A stretch of 64,000 nt of DNA, taken from NCBI GenBank assembly GCA_015499995.1, contig JADNRV010000253.1, positions 1 through 64,000 on the forward strand. The letters are read 5' to 3'. Of the stretch, positions 45,656-55,790 are shown one piece after another (position 1 is the first letter of the stretch; each line of letters begins with the position of its first letter). Both the position numbers and the translations under genes were made by a program. This DNA comes from Flammula alnicola (taxonomy: Eukaryota; Basidiomycota; Agaricomycetes; Agaricales; Strophariaceae). The notes below the pieces were generated by a model. It ran no database searches. It was given only the letters and a program-made list of their open reading frames with translations, and was not told where the DNA came from.

Positions 45656-47149
45656 CTAGTCCTCGCAAGCGTCCCAATTTATGAGATCTACACCAGATTC
45701 AAGCGGAATCGAATCTGGTTTGTCCACCTTGTAGTCATCCACACATCCGTGAAGATCAACCTTTAAGTTTATCGGGGGTCGTGAAAGCGCTTTGAGACAG
45801 CAGATATTGAAATCGCCAGTGTTTGGAATTGTGTCGTGGTATAAACGTAGCATTTTCAAATGCCCGATACCAGGATGCGGAGGACAGCAACGGCGCTTAA
45901 TTGTTTCGACGAAGCAAGTCTTCTCAGTGTCCGGGAAGATGTCATAATTTGTCGTTATCTCTTCAAGCCTCGGACAGTATGTGAATTCCGACTTTTTATG
46001 ATCCCAAGATTGCAAATCGTCCAAAACTTTTGTCCAGGGATGTTGGTAATTTGTTGCTGGCGGACAGATCGTCCAAACTAGCCACCTTAGGGATCGGTTA
46101 CGTTGCAGGCAGGCGCTAAGTCCATCGGGCAATATGGGCGTGTAATTAAACTGTAGTTCCTCGAGCTCACAGGATGAGCGATTAATAAACGACGCAAATA
46201 TCTTCTGCGACCAGTTAGCGTCGTAATTGATGGCGAGAGAGGTAAGTGCTGGAGCTGTGATGCATCTCAAAATTTGCGCAAGACGAAAACCGGACTTTCC
46301 TGGGGCAAAAAAAATTGTATGAGAGACTTGGAGAACCAGGCTGCGCAGAGCAGGTACGACCAATACATCCCTGGTCGGACGGAGCACCGTGTTATTTATC
46401 CCGTAAAATTGGCAAGAGACCAGATTGGGCGAAAACTTAAGGATATGTAAGACTTCTTCAGCAGATATTGTCGTATGCGTGGTATCGAGTGAAAAGTTGA
46501 GAGCTGTAAATTGCCAAGATGGAACGTGGAGCGTAGCGGCCCAGTCAATCATTATTGGGGTGTGGTTGTACTTGTTCTCCCGTCTGAAGTCGAAGTAAAA
46601 AAAGCGAGCTGTGGTGCTCCATATCCGTAGTTGGTCCTCTCCCTTCCGAGGCGAGTGAAAGTCGAGAGACTGTAACGGAGCGCCTTTAGAAGTCAGGGCC
46701 TGATGGAAGGCAGCCAAACGCGCATCTTCTCGATCAAGATTTAATTCGACTTTTCGCCATCGTGGCATTTCCAAGATCCAGGTCCTGAGTAAGAGATTTC
46801 CGCTTTCCCGATCTTTCTGGTTTTCGAGGAAATCAATTTCGATGGCTAACATCAAGGGTTCGTTTTGAGATCGTACGAGCCACGAGTCTATCATTTCTTG
46901 TCGAGGTAGCAGCTTCGGAATGGTTCTTTCGACTTTGGGATCCCACCACGAGACATAAAGACTCGCCCATAAATGGGGAGTGTATTCCAGAGCTATTTCC
47001 CGGGAAATGGGACATAGTTGAGCGAGAGACACGGGAAATTCCCTGGGCTGGTTGGTACCGACAGAATTTTCGGGATGGAAATATTTGAATATCTCGAACC
47101 ATACTTCCTTCGTAAGGCTTGTTAGCGCCTTCGGATTAACGCAAGGCAT
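45656..47149 (-). CDS. F-box/LRR protein, single exon
   Basis: Uninterrupted 497-codon ORF. The N-terminus carries an F-box-like segment (LTKEVWFEIFKYFHPENS, about residues 10-30), and the region up to LWASLYVSWWDP fits the end of the F-box plus the WxxL-type helix typical of basidiomycete F-box proteins. Beyond that are irregular Leu-rich repeats with EVLHILKFSPNLVSCQFYG and LRSLVLQVSHTIFF. Likely an SCF ubiquitin-ligase adaptor in nucleus or cytoplasm; substrate unknown. It differs from the 34-40 kb F-box pair in lacking the N-terminal coiled coil and in being intact. Confidence 0.78.
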   Translation of the reverse strand: MPCVNPKALTSLTKEVWFEIFKYFHPENSVGTNQPREFPVSLAQLCPISREIALEYTPHLWASLYVSWWDPKVERTIPKLLPRQEMIDSWLVRSQNEPLMLAIEIDFLENQKDRESGNLLLRTWILEMPRWRKVELNLDREDARLAAFHQALTSKGAPLQSLDFHSPRKGEDQLRIWSTTARFFYFDFRRENKYNHTPIMIDWAATLHVPSWQFTALNFSLDTTHTTISAEEVLHILKFSPNLVSCQFYGINNTVLRPTRDVLVVPALRSLVLQVSHTIFFAPGKSGFRLAQILRCITAPALTSLAINYDANWSQKIFASFINRSSCELEELQFNYTPILPDGLSACLQRNRSLRWLVWTICPPATNYQHPWTKVLDDLQSWDHKKSEFTYCPRLEEITTNYDIFPDTEKTCFVETIKRRCCPPHPGIGHLKMLRLYHDTIPNTGDFNICCLKALSRPPINLKVDLHGCVDDYKVDKPDSIPLESGVDLINWDACED

Positions 47150-48252
47150 TTTTCGTTGACCTAAGATTGATACGAGGTAGAACGATAGAGTTATGGTTAA
47201 TTAGGATTGAGATTCGGCGTCAACTTCAGGCAGACATACCAATCAGTGTGTGTGGGCGATATATGATATGACTCGCAGCCACTCGCAAGTCTATCCCACA
47301 AACTCCTTATATATTAGCCCCAGCGGCACTGAGAGGTCATAGAAACGGTCATTGGCCCAAAACGCGTAGGAGGAAGCGCACCGGTGTCGAGGGTACGATT
47401 GTTCACCCGTGGTCACATCATGGACATGTTTATATGTCTCCCGATGTAGTCTTGAGTCTTTACATGGTCTAAGTCACAACCACAGCGTTGTTCTGGAGGA
47501 TTTGACCACGAATGATATCTCCCGAAATTCGAATCTTTGTTCAACTCTCGTGCCGTCTATGAGCCACCGAACGCCTCGTTCAGGCCGTTCAGTGCTATTA
47601 ATTTTCAAAGGCCAAGCGGAGAAAAATCCTTTGGAGAAGGTTGACAAGCTGAGTAAGAGTGGCAGCACTCGGGAGGAAATGGCGTAGAATAGGAGAGTAG
47701 GCTGTGGCAAATTTACTTTTCTGTAACCGCAAGCTACAACAAGTGCATACAACCGCCCAACCGGCTGTTCCCGCCTGCTCCTACACTCAAATTCATGTAA
47801 CTTGTAAGTATTCAACTGCTCACATCAAGTTCTTGCTAACTTCTTACCAAGAGATCTTTTCCAGTCATGCGTGAACGATTTGGTCAATCGTGCGCATAAG
47901 GCGCGAAATGCTTACTCAATGCTTGCTCTAATCAAGGCCCAGGTTAAAGCGACTCGGAGATGAATTCTCATCAATCATGCCTCATCGACCGTAATACAAG
48001 GAAGATGCTTGTTATATTGATACGTTTACAGGTGCGTCAATTCAGTATAAAACGACGAAACTATAACTGACACGATGGGCTTCCCAGCATTTATCAAGTC
48101 GCTGGAGATAACAATTGAATAGCCCCTGTCTTCTATGCAGACGGAGATGCGCAGAGAGTGGCTGAAAGCCTTAAGTAGATCCCAAAAGGCATTTTCTAAC
48201 GCTAGTTATCTAAATACTTATATCCCTTCCAGATTAAAGAAATCAAGTCACA
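47150..48252. other. Divergent intergenic region
   Basis: 1.1 kb between the start of the minus-strand F-box gene and the start of the plus-strand SnoaL-like gene, so it should hold both promoters. Two ORFs of about 92 and 113 codons on opposite strands overlap each other and show no motifs. Confidence 0.45.
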
Positions 48253-49102
48253 ATGGCAATTCCAGACTTCCTTCTTGACCCTAACGCAGTCTTGAAAGAC
48301 GGTATGTCCATAGCGTGGAGAAGCTCATTCCAGGCCGCTAACCCGAATTTCATCGCAGAATCCCAATGGCGTTTCAGAAGCGCCCCAGACTATACAACCA
48401 GTAACGTCAACTTCGAAGCCACAAAGTCCACTTCCTGGGAAACCAACCCACTGTCACTTGAGTGCCTCATCCAGAACCTCGTCAAGAACTGGGAGAAAGA
48501 GGCCTCCTATAAAGTTGATCCCAAGGAATGGCGTACGATATCCCAGGAAACTTACGCGTTTCACCTGAACGGCGGCCCCGCGATGTCAGCGGACGACATG
48601 CTTCGGATGGGCACGTACAATGCTCTGATTGGGGAGAATGGAGTAAAGGGCGTCTATGAGACGGCCGCCATGGATTTTTCAAAGTCCCATAAGCTTTTTA
48701 AGAGCGCGTTACGGACCTTCAATTGGGAGGTGCTCGAGGTACTCGGTGAGCCTCCGAAAGTGAGCATTAAATGGAGGCATTGGGGTGAGTGGTATCATTG
48801 TGCCGTCATAACAAGAGGATTATCTGACACAGTGCACTCTTTTAGGCACCATGACAGGCAATTACCGCGCAAAGCTGAGCTGTGGCCGTACTGTGACTGC
48901 CAAAGCGAATGGCAAGGTCATTGAAGTTTTCGGCATTACTGTCGCGGGGGTCAATGACAAATTCGAAATAACATCTCTGGAGACGTTCTGGGAGCCTGAA
49001 TCCATGTTCCGACAGATGTTGACTGAGGGTCTGGAAACATTGGAAGAGAGAGAGCGAGTCGAGCACCTCGGTCTGGGTGCTGGGTGTCCAGTACCACATT
49101 AA
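48253..49102 (+). CDS. Pathogen-related-protein-like / SnoaL-like (NTF2 fold) protein
   Basis: Two exons, 48253-48784 and 48846-49102 (TGGG/GTGAGT...TTTTAG/GCACC), 789 nt, 262 residues. It opens MAIPDFLLDPNAVLKD, followed by WRFRSAPDYTTSN, LIQNLVKNWEKEASYKVDP, WRTISQETYAFHLNGG, MLRMGTYNALIGENGVKGVY, IKWRHWG and ITSLETFWEPESMFRQ. This order matches a fungal/plant family annotated as pathogen-related protein, named after a barley protein, with an NTF2/SnoaL-like fold. Biochemical function is not established; no signal peptide is seen, so probably cytosolic. The ATG lies in context TCACAATGGCA. Intact. Confidence 0.85.
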
Positions 49103-49509
49103 ATTAAAGTACTTCTTACCGTTTGACATTGGATATTACTCCTGGATGAGTTGAGTGGGATATATTTCACGTTTGGCATTGTGTAAGAGACGAGCGCAAA
49201 CTGAGTGCCGTCCCGTCAATGCTTCTGAGATATTAAATATTCGGCCAGCCAAGTTCTGCTGCGAAGTAAAGGTGACTTTACGATTTTCCGATGAGCCATA
49301 GTGGACTTCTGTAAAATAGTCAAGAATTTAGCGGAGTTATTCCCAGTGTAAATGCGAGTGTCTATTACGGCGCATGTTCCAAAGGATAATTCATTCCGAT
49401 GAAGCTTCTAGCCACGTCAGACAGTCATAATGCAAGGTAAAATGACCAACAGTACTCTAAGATGATATAGGACTAACATCGGTACAGAAAATAGGTTGTG
49501 TAGGACTAA
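49103..49509. other. 3' flank with left edge of the duplicated unit
   Basis: From about 49170 the sequence is near-identical to 53490-53820 (for example GAGATATTAAATATTCGGCC in both), marking the left part of the duplicated unit that contains the wax-synthase-domain gene. No gene. Confidence 0.7.
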
Positions 49510-50721
49510 CTACACTGCCCGTTTCGGGGTCCATTCGCCTCGCCACAGTCCCATGATAAGGCTCACGTTGACATCCTCATCCATCGCGCCAGTATGAACA
49601 ACTGGGTCTATCCAGATTGGGATGGAAAACGTGAACCACGCAAACACCCAAATGAATCCGACCAGCTTGAAGAATGGGGTAGGCTTGGTATATCCAAGAC
49701 GTCCGGCGAGTCCGATGATGGCATCCTCAAATGTGATAGCGACAGCTTGGAGGAGGAAGAACCGTAAGGATGTGCCGGACCAATCTTGAAACAACATGTA
49801 GTCTCCGGCGTAATGAATGAGTCCGGAGATGAAAAAGGAGCCAAAGAGCTTGAAATACGTCGTGAATGTGCCTTTTGGGAGGTGTAAGACTTTGGCAAAG
49901 AAATCCATGTGACCTGTCAACAGCTAGAATCCAAAGGTTACTCAATGTTCAAGTTGGACATAGATTGGATTTGGATAGCTTACTTTCCGCATCATTTGGT
50001 GCCAAACACGACCCCAACTTTTCCGTACAGTGTAAGCATCTCGAGGAGAGCCGAAGAGATGAGGCCACTCTCGTGGCTCCGTGAGTCCTACTGCAACGGC
50101 GACGATGCTGATTCCCGCGTAGATCATGCTCAGCATCGCATAACCAGCGAAGATATAGAGCCAGGCCGTTGTTTGCCACATCCATCCATATGCAGTTAAC
50201 GACGGCCCTCCTCTCCCAAAGCACGGATTTGCGCGTCTAAATATTGAGGCGACATCGAATAGCATAAAGTAGAATAAAATCCACAATAGCTGAGAGATTA
50301 TGAACCGCGTGCGAGAACTTGTTGGCCGTGGTGCAAGATGGCTCGTCGGCTCGTGTGCCCATCCAAGTCCCCGTGCCGTCAAAACGAGGTTTGTTGCCCA
50401 CCACAACCGCTCAATGAACGACATCTCAGAGGTAGGTCTCCTCTGTCCTATCATCCTCAACTCGCGTTGGTGCTTCCGGAGGAGGATAAAGTCCGATGCA
50501 CAAAAGAATAGGGTGCTGGCGTTCATAGATAGAGCGTAATCCGAAGTCGCGCTCTCCGATGCGCAGAAAAACACCATGTAGATACATATCGAAGCGATGG
50601 GAATGAAAAAGAGTTCATTCAGACGCGCGGTGCTGCCTCCTCCACGAGCTAGTGCGAGAATCTCGAAAAACGGGATGAGTCCCAGGAGACTCGGGTTGAA
50701 GTCGTGAAGTTTGCCCCTCAT
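49510..50721 (-). CDS. Wax-synthase-domain membrane O-acyltransferase, copy A
   Basis: Exons 49984-50721 and 49510-49923, joined at CGGAAA/GTAAGC...TTCTAG/CTGTTG; 1152 nt, 383 residues. Starts MRGKLHDFNPSLLGLIPFF. Several predicted TM helices (FIPIASICIYMVFFC, FIISQLLWILFYFMLF, YAMLSMIYAGISIVAVAVG, LVGFIWVFAWFTFSIPIW). The wax-synthase/MBOAT-like signature is SWGRVWHQM, with an active-site-like His further on in ISGLIHYAGDYM. This family transfers acyl groups from acyl-CoA to small hydroxylated substrates (alcohols, terpenoids) in the ER; in fungi members often sit in secondary-metabolite clusters, but no terpene or polyketide genes are seen here. A second copy lies at 53821-55026, about 92% identical in protein. 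Confidence 0.86.
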
Positions 50722-50963
50722 TTTGGCTAGTTGTCACCAAGGCAAGTTGCTGGAAGTCGAAGAGGTTTACTAAGGGGCACAAGTATCACATCACTGTTTA
50801 TGTAAATATTTTCAAAAAGAACCCTGAACGGAAAATTCATCGAGGCGTGCATGGGCGGTGCACAGGGTCGAAAGAGCTGGGTTGCAGACGCAACACTTGA
50901 CAAGGCTCGGCATTGGAAACCAATTGGAAACCATCTCCGAGTCTGCGAAAAGTTGGCGAAAGC
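50722..50963. promoter_or_regulatory. 5' flank of wax-synthase copy A (duplicated in copy B)
   Basis: This stretch is similar to 55027-55270 (for example GACGCAACACTTGACAAGGC in both), so each gene copy keeps its own upstream region. No clear TATA box or operator was identified. Confidence 0.4.
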
Positions 50964-53337
50964 TTAGGTTCGTGCCAAGCCCCTTGTCGGCAATGCTTTG
51001 GCAGGCATTTGTTTGTTTGTATATATACTAGCGCGGTCGCGCGCTTCGCACGCTCCTTTGCATATGACAGTCTTACATGATTTACAGATGAGGTTTTAGT
51101 AGTACATAATTACTATGAATACGTTAGAGAATTTCAATTGAGACCGGTAGTAAAAATTCTTCATTACCTTGTGCAGAAGGAAGCTTGTGAGAAATTGTAA
51201 CTGCCGAGTGACTGCCGAGTAAACAAGTGGGGCGGGGTCAAATAGACAACGGCGTCGCTGTGGCCAAAAAACCCATCTTGCGACAGAAATAAATCTTTAC
51301 ATGACATGAAATAAATTCATCAGATAATCCATACTATCACTTAAAAAGTTCTTAATCGCCTTTGTATCCGTTTCGTGAAAGGTCGCAACGGCGTGAGAAA
51401 CGGAGGCAAACCGAGCCTCTTTTATGATACTGATTGCGGAACGTAGGTTCGGAACAAGCCTCCCTACTCTTTTAGGACATTGTTTGTTTGTATGTATATT
51501 GAATTCACATTTCCCGTAGGGAGGCTTGCTTCAGCATAACAAAATCGGCGGCCTTTGTTTCGTCAACGCTAGGTACAATAACCGTCCCCGCTCTCAAACC
51601 TCTTTGCATAATATAAATATTCATATGTCATAGAAGGTTCTTGCAATTTTAGACAGCCGAAATTGGCTCGCAGTATTATTACACAGACCCTCCAAGAGCC
51701 GTGAAATCAGGTATTTATCAATTCAAGACTGACACCACCAATTCTTGCCCAATTATTGTGACGTTTTGGATTAACATACTTCAAACATTCTATAAGAAAA
51801 GGCGTACATAATTTGAGATGCTAATGAAGGTATGTAGGTTTAGAGAAGGTACAAATGGTCAGAATCTTTGTGAGCGCGTCGAATCACGTGATGTCGCAGA
51901 CCGTCAAAAGCTATCTGATGAGAGAAAGGTGGCACGGATATTCCTATATGTCTACTCTTATAAAGCAAGGTTCCTCCCTAAAAGTCTAAAACTGTTGATT
52001 TGCAAAATTTCTTGTTCATTCAAGTGGGTGTCGCACAATGGGTGAGCTTGCGTTGAGCTCGTGATGCCTTGTCACACATGTCACATGGCTCTCTCGTCAA
52101 CTATTACACAAGGTTTAACTTAGCTCTCCACAATTATACCACCGCACATAAAATTTTAACGTAGCCTAAGTGACCCTTAGAATAATATTCCCAAACCATG
52201 AAGCCAAGGCTTAAGAATTGGTGACAGTAGAAAATAATTCATGGATTTTGATGAATTTGCTGTTTCTACCAGGATTCAAATTGTTCAGGATGGAAAGCTG
52301 AGCTGAAAATCTTATGGAAAGGCGGATATACATCTTATAAACAGTTTACAATTTACATTAAAAGAATCCATTGAGTGTGAGCTGCAAAACAGACAAAATA
52401 CAAGGCCATCATATTTTTTGATGTTGAAGCAAGCCCCTTCTGCGAAGGGCCGCTTGCGGCCGGAGCAGGGGCTTGCTCCGAGCCTATGCGGAACGCAATC
52501 CTGACAAGGGGCTTGCTTCAGAGTGTCTTCGTCGACGCTTGAACCAGTTTGCAATCCTACCATTTAACATTGGCTGAGAGATCTTTTCTTAGACATCCAA
52601 TACACCTATTTATAACAAGGAATTATTTTAGCGCTTGTTCATTATAATTATATGGCTCAGGCAATGTAGAGTAATTTAGGGTCCTTGGCAGGAGGCTTCC
52701 CTTCTAAGCATGCAGCCATCCTGGTGCCATAAAACATTTGCATCACATAGTTTTAGCATATATATCTATGATTATGCAAAAAGATTGGAGCTTAGAAGTA
52801 CTTCAGCGCCTAAAATCCTCCTCCCAATACGAGAATCCATGAAGCGCACTCGATCACGTGATGACCGCGACAGAAATTTGTGCTCGCCGCTCACCTACTT
52901 CCCAATAATGCTCGGTCTCAAGGTTTCGGGCAAGGATTGTTATATATGTTCTATATCTCATATCAAATTTCCTTTTAATGAAAAACACCCAGTAATAACC
53001 TTGTATTCCTCACATATTGTCAACCAAGGATTTCACAAAATGATTCTTGTATATGGACTGGAAATTTTTCAAGACAATTATTTTTATTACAAATTACATA
53101 GAAGAGTAGCTATACATGCTGGCTTTACGATACAGTTTATTTGAAGAAGAAATGCTGAGACCTCGTTGAGTTAGATACCATTCAGAAAGCCCATCAAATC
53201 CGTCACTCTGAAGCAAGCCCCTTCAGCGAAGGTGTCCGGGAACCGGACCGGAGCAAGGGCTTGCTCCGAACCTAGTGAAACGTGAGATCTTGAGAGCGTG
53301 CGATGGTGTTGTGTCGCTGTTGTGTCGAGACTAGCAG
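50964..53337. mobile_element. 2.4-kb palindrome-rich insertion between the duplicated genes
   Basis: Copy B runs straight from its upstream flank to the motif CAATCCTTTTCAATGTTCA (about 55276), while copy A has 2374 extra bases at the same place. The insertion is bordered by GCGAAAGC (50956-50963) and GCGAAAAGC (53338-53346), an imperfect 8-9-bp duplication. Inside are several short inverted-repeat modules: AGGTTCGTGCCAAGCCCC at the left end and its counterpart GGGCTTGCTCCGAACCT near 53249-53274; 51435-51536 with AAGCCTCCCTAC and GTAGGGAGGCTT; 52430-52533 with TGAAGCAAGCCCCTT and AAGGGGCTTGCTTCA. Internal ORFs (75, 83 and 144 codons) lack protein features. It may be one composite element or several nested ones. 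Confidence 0.65.
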
Positions 53338-53344
53338 GCGAAAA

Positions 53345-53484
53345 GCACCAGTCCTTTTCAATGTTCATGCAGGAATAAATCATGTCAAATCGTGATAAGA
53401 AATGCGTAGTTGGAGGGTCTCAAAGCAAAACCAAAACGAAAGGAAGAGAGAAAAAAAAATAGAATAAAAGAAAACAATAAAATG
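53345..53484. repeat. Direct repeat, left copy (~135 bp)
   Basis: Matches 55273-55408 with few differences (shared AAATCATGTC, AATCGTGATAAGAAATGCGT, AAAGGAAGAGAGAAAAAAA). The two copies bracket unit B, which marks the ends of the tandem duplication. Confidence 0.8.
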
Positions 53485-53820
53485 ATATATTTGACGTTTG
53501 GCATTGTGGAAGAGACGAGCCCCTGAGTGCCGTCCTGTCGATTCTTCTGAGATATTAAATATTCGGCCAGCCAAGTTCTGCTGCGAAGTAAAGGCGACTT
53601 TACAATTTTCCGATGAGCGAGAGTGGTTCTGTAAAGCAGTCAATAATCGGCCGGAGTTACTCCCAACTTGAAAGTGTAAATGTTGCATCATTTTGCGAAT
53701 GTCCATTACGGCGCATATTCCAAAGGATAATTCGTTCCAATGAAATCCCTAGTAGCCACGTCAAAGAGTCGTAATGCAAGGCATAATGACGAACAATACT
53801 CTAAGATGATATAGGACTAA

Positions 53821-55026
53821 CTACGCTGCTCGTTTTGGGGTCCATTCGCCTCGCCACAGTCCCATGATAAGGCTCACGTTGACATCCTCATCCATCGCTC
53901 CGGCATGCACAACTGGGTCTATCCAGATTGGCATGGAAAACGTGAACCACGCAAACACCCAAATGAATCCGACCAGCTTGAAGAACGGGGTAGGCTTGGT
54001 ATATCCAAGACGTCCGGCGAGTCCGATGATGGCATCCTCAAATGTGATAGCGACGGCTTGGAGGATGAAGAACCGTAAGGATGTGCCGGACCAATCTTGA
54101 AACAATATGTAGTCTCCGGCATAATGAACGAGTCCGGAGATGAAGAAGGAGCCAAAGAGCTTGAAATACGTCGTGAATGTGCCTTTTGGGAGGTGTAAGA
54201 CTTTGGCAAAGAAATCCATGTGACCTGTCAACAGCTAGAAGCCAAAAGTTACTCAATGTTGGACATAGATTGGATTTAGATAGCTTACTTTCCGCAGCAT
54301 TTGGTGCCAAACACGCCCCCAACTTTTCCGTACAGTGTAAGCATCTCGAGGAGAGCCGAAGAGATGAGGCCACTCTCGTGGCTCCGTGAGTCCTACCGCA
54401 ACGGAGACAATGCTGATTCCTGCGTAGATCATGCTCAGCATTGCATAAGGACGGATGATATTGAGCCAGGCCGTTGTTTGCCACACCCATCCATATGCAG
54501 TTAACGACGGCCCTCCTCTCCCAAAGCACGGATTTGCGCGTATAAATATTGAGGCGATGTCGAATAGCATAAAGTAGAATAAAATCCACAATAGCTGAGA
54601 GATTATGAACCGCGTGCGAGAACTTGTTGGCCGTGGTGCGAGATGGCTCGTCGGCTCGTGTGTCCATCCAAGTCCCCGCAGCGTGAAAATGAGGTTTGTC
54701 GCCCACCATAACCGCTCAGTGAACGACATCTCAGAGGTAGGTTTCTTCTGTCCTATCATCCTCAACTCGCGTTGGTGCTTCCGGAGGAGGATATAGTCCG
54801 ATGCACAAAAGAATAGCGTGCTGGCGTTCATAGATAGAGCGTAATCCGAAGTTGCATTTTCCGACGCGCAGAAAAACACCATGTAGATGCATAGCGAAGC
54901 GACGGGAATGAAAAAGAGCTCGTTCAGATGCGCGTTACTTCCTCCTCCACGAGCCAGCGCGAGAATCTCGAAAAACGCGATGAGTCCCAGGAGACTCGGG
55001 TTGAAGTCGTGAACTTTGCCCCTCAT
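53821..55026 (-). CDS. Wax-synthase-domain membrane O-acyltransferase, copy B
   Basis: Exons 54289-55026 and 53821-54234 (738 + 414 nt, the same exon lengths as copy A), 383 residues. Starts MRGKVHDFNPSLLGLIAFF. The signature SWGRVWHQM and the ISGLVHYAGDYI His region are conserved. Exon 2 differs from copy A at about 6 of 136 residues, exon 1 at about 25 of 246, with differences concentrated around TM helices (for example NLVLTARGLGWAHEP against NLIFTLRGLGWTHEP, and AWLYIFAGYAM against AWLNIIRPYAM). Both copies are open and correctly spliced, so the duplication is fairly recent and both may be functional; changes near the membrane segments could alter substrate choice (inference). Confidence 0.86.
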
Positions 55027-55272
55027 TTTTGCCAGTTGTCACCGAGGCAAGTTGCTGGAAGTCGAAGAGGTTTAAGGGGGACAAGTATGTATCGCATCAC
55101 TGTTGAAATATTTTCGAACAGAACCCTGAACGGAGAATCCATCAAGGCAGATCAAGGCGCGAATGGGCGGTGCTCATTGACAGGGCCGCACACATCCGAA
55201 AGAGTCGGGCCTCAGACGCAACACTTGACAAGGCTCGGCATTCAAGACCCTCTGCGGAAAGTTCGTGAAAGC

Positions 55273-55408
55273 AGCAATCCTTTTCAATGTTCACGCAGGT
55301 ATAAATCATGTCAGATCGTGATAAGAAATGCGTAGTTAGAGGGCTCAAAGCAAAACGAAAACGAAAGGAAGAGAGAAAAAAATAGAATAAAAGAAAACAA
55401 TAAAATTT
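55273..55408. repeat. Direct repeat, right copy (~135 bp)
   Basis: Partner of 53345-53484; closes duplicated unit B. The rest of 55027-55790 is the 5' flank of copy B and the purine-rich 3' flank of the NIPA-like gene, without other features. Confidence 0.8.
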
Positions 55409-55790
55409 CTTTTAAAAAGAGTCCCGTGGATAAGTAATGTCATGTTCTCTATCTTTACACAGTACAGAAATTGCATCTGCAGAAGCAGCAGCAAGAGAGG
55501 TGGTGGTAGTATCAAAAGCAGGTGGTGTAGTGGGTTGAGGTCCTAGGATAGCCACAGTGATGAAGGAAGCAAGGAGGGAATGGCGGTAGCTAGAGAGGCA
55601 GGTAGGCGACTGGAACGACCAGTTACAAGGTAGACAAATGCAGAAAGATGTGTAAAGGGAGGTACAGGAAGCGAAGACGCCAGGCGACCCAAAGCAGAGG
55701 TGATAAAAGAAAGGTAAAGCAGAAGTCAGTTAGACGGGAGTAGAAGATCAAGGAGACCCAGCACGCGAAATGCCTACCCTGCGCCTACAC

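Noticed and set aside
52710..53144. 144-codon ORF inside the 2.4-kb insertion
   Set aside because: AT-driven composition, no motif, absent from unit B; likely chance.
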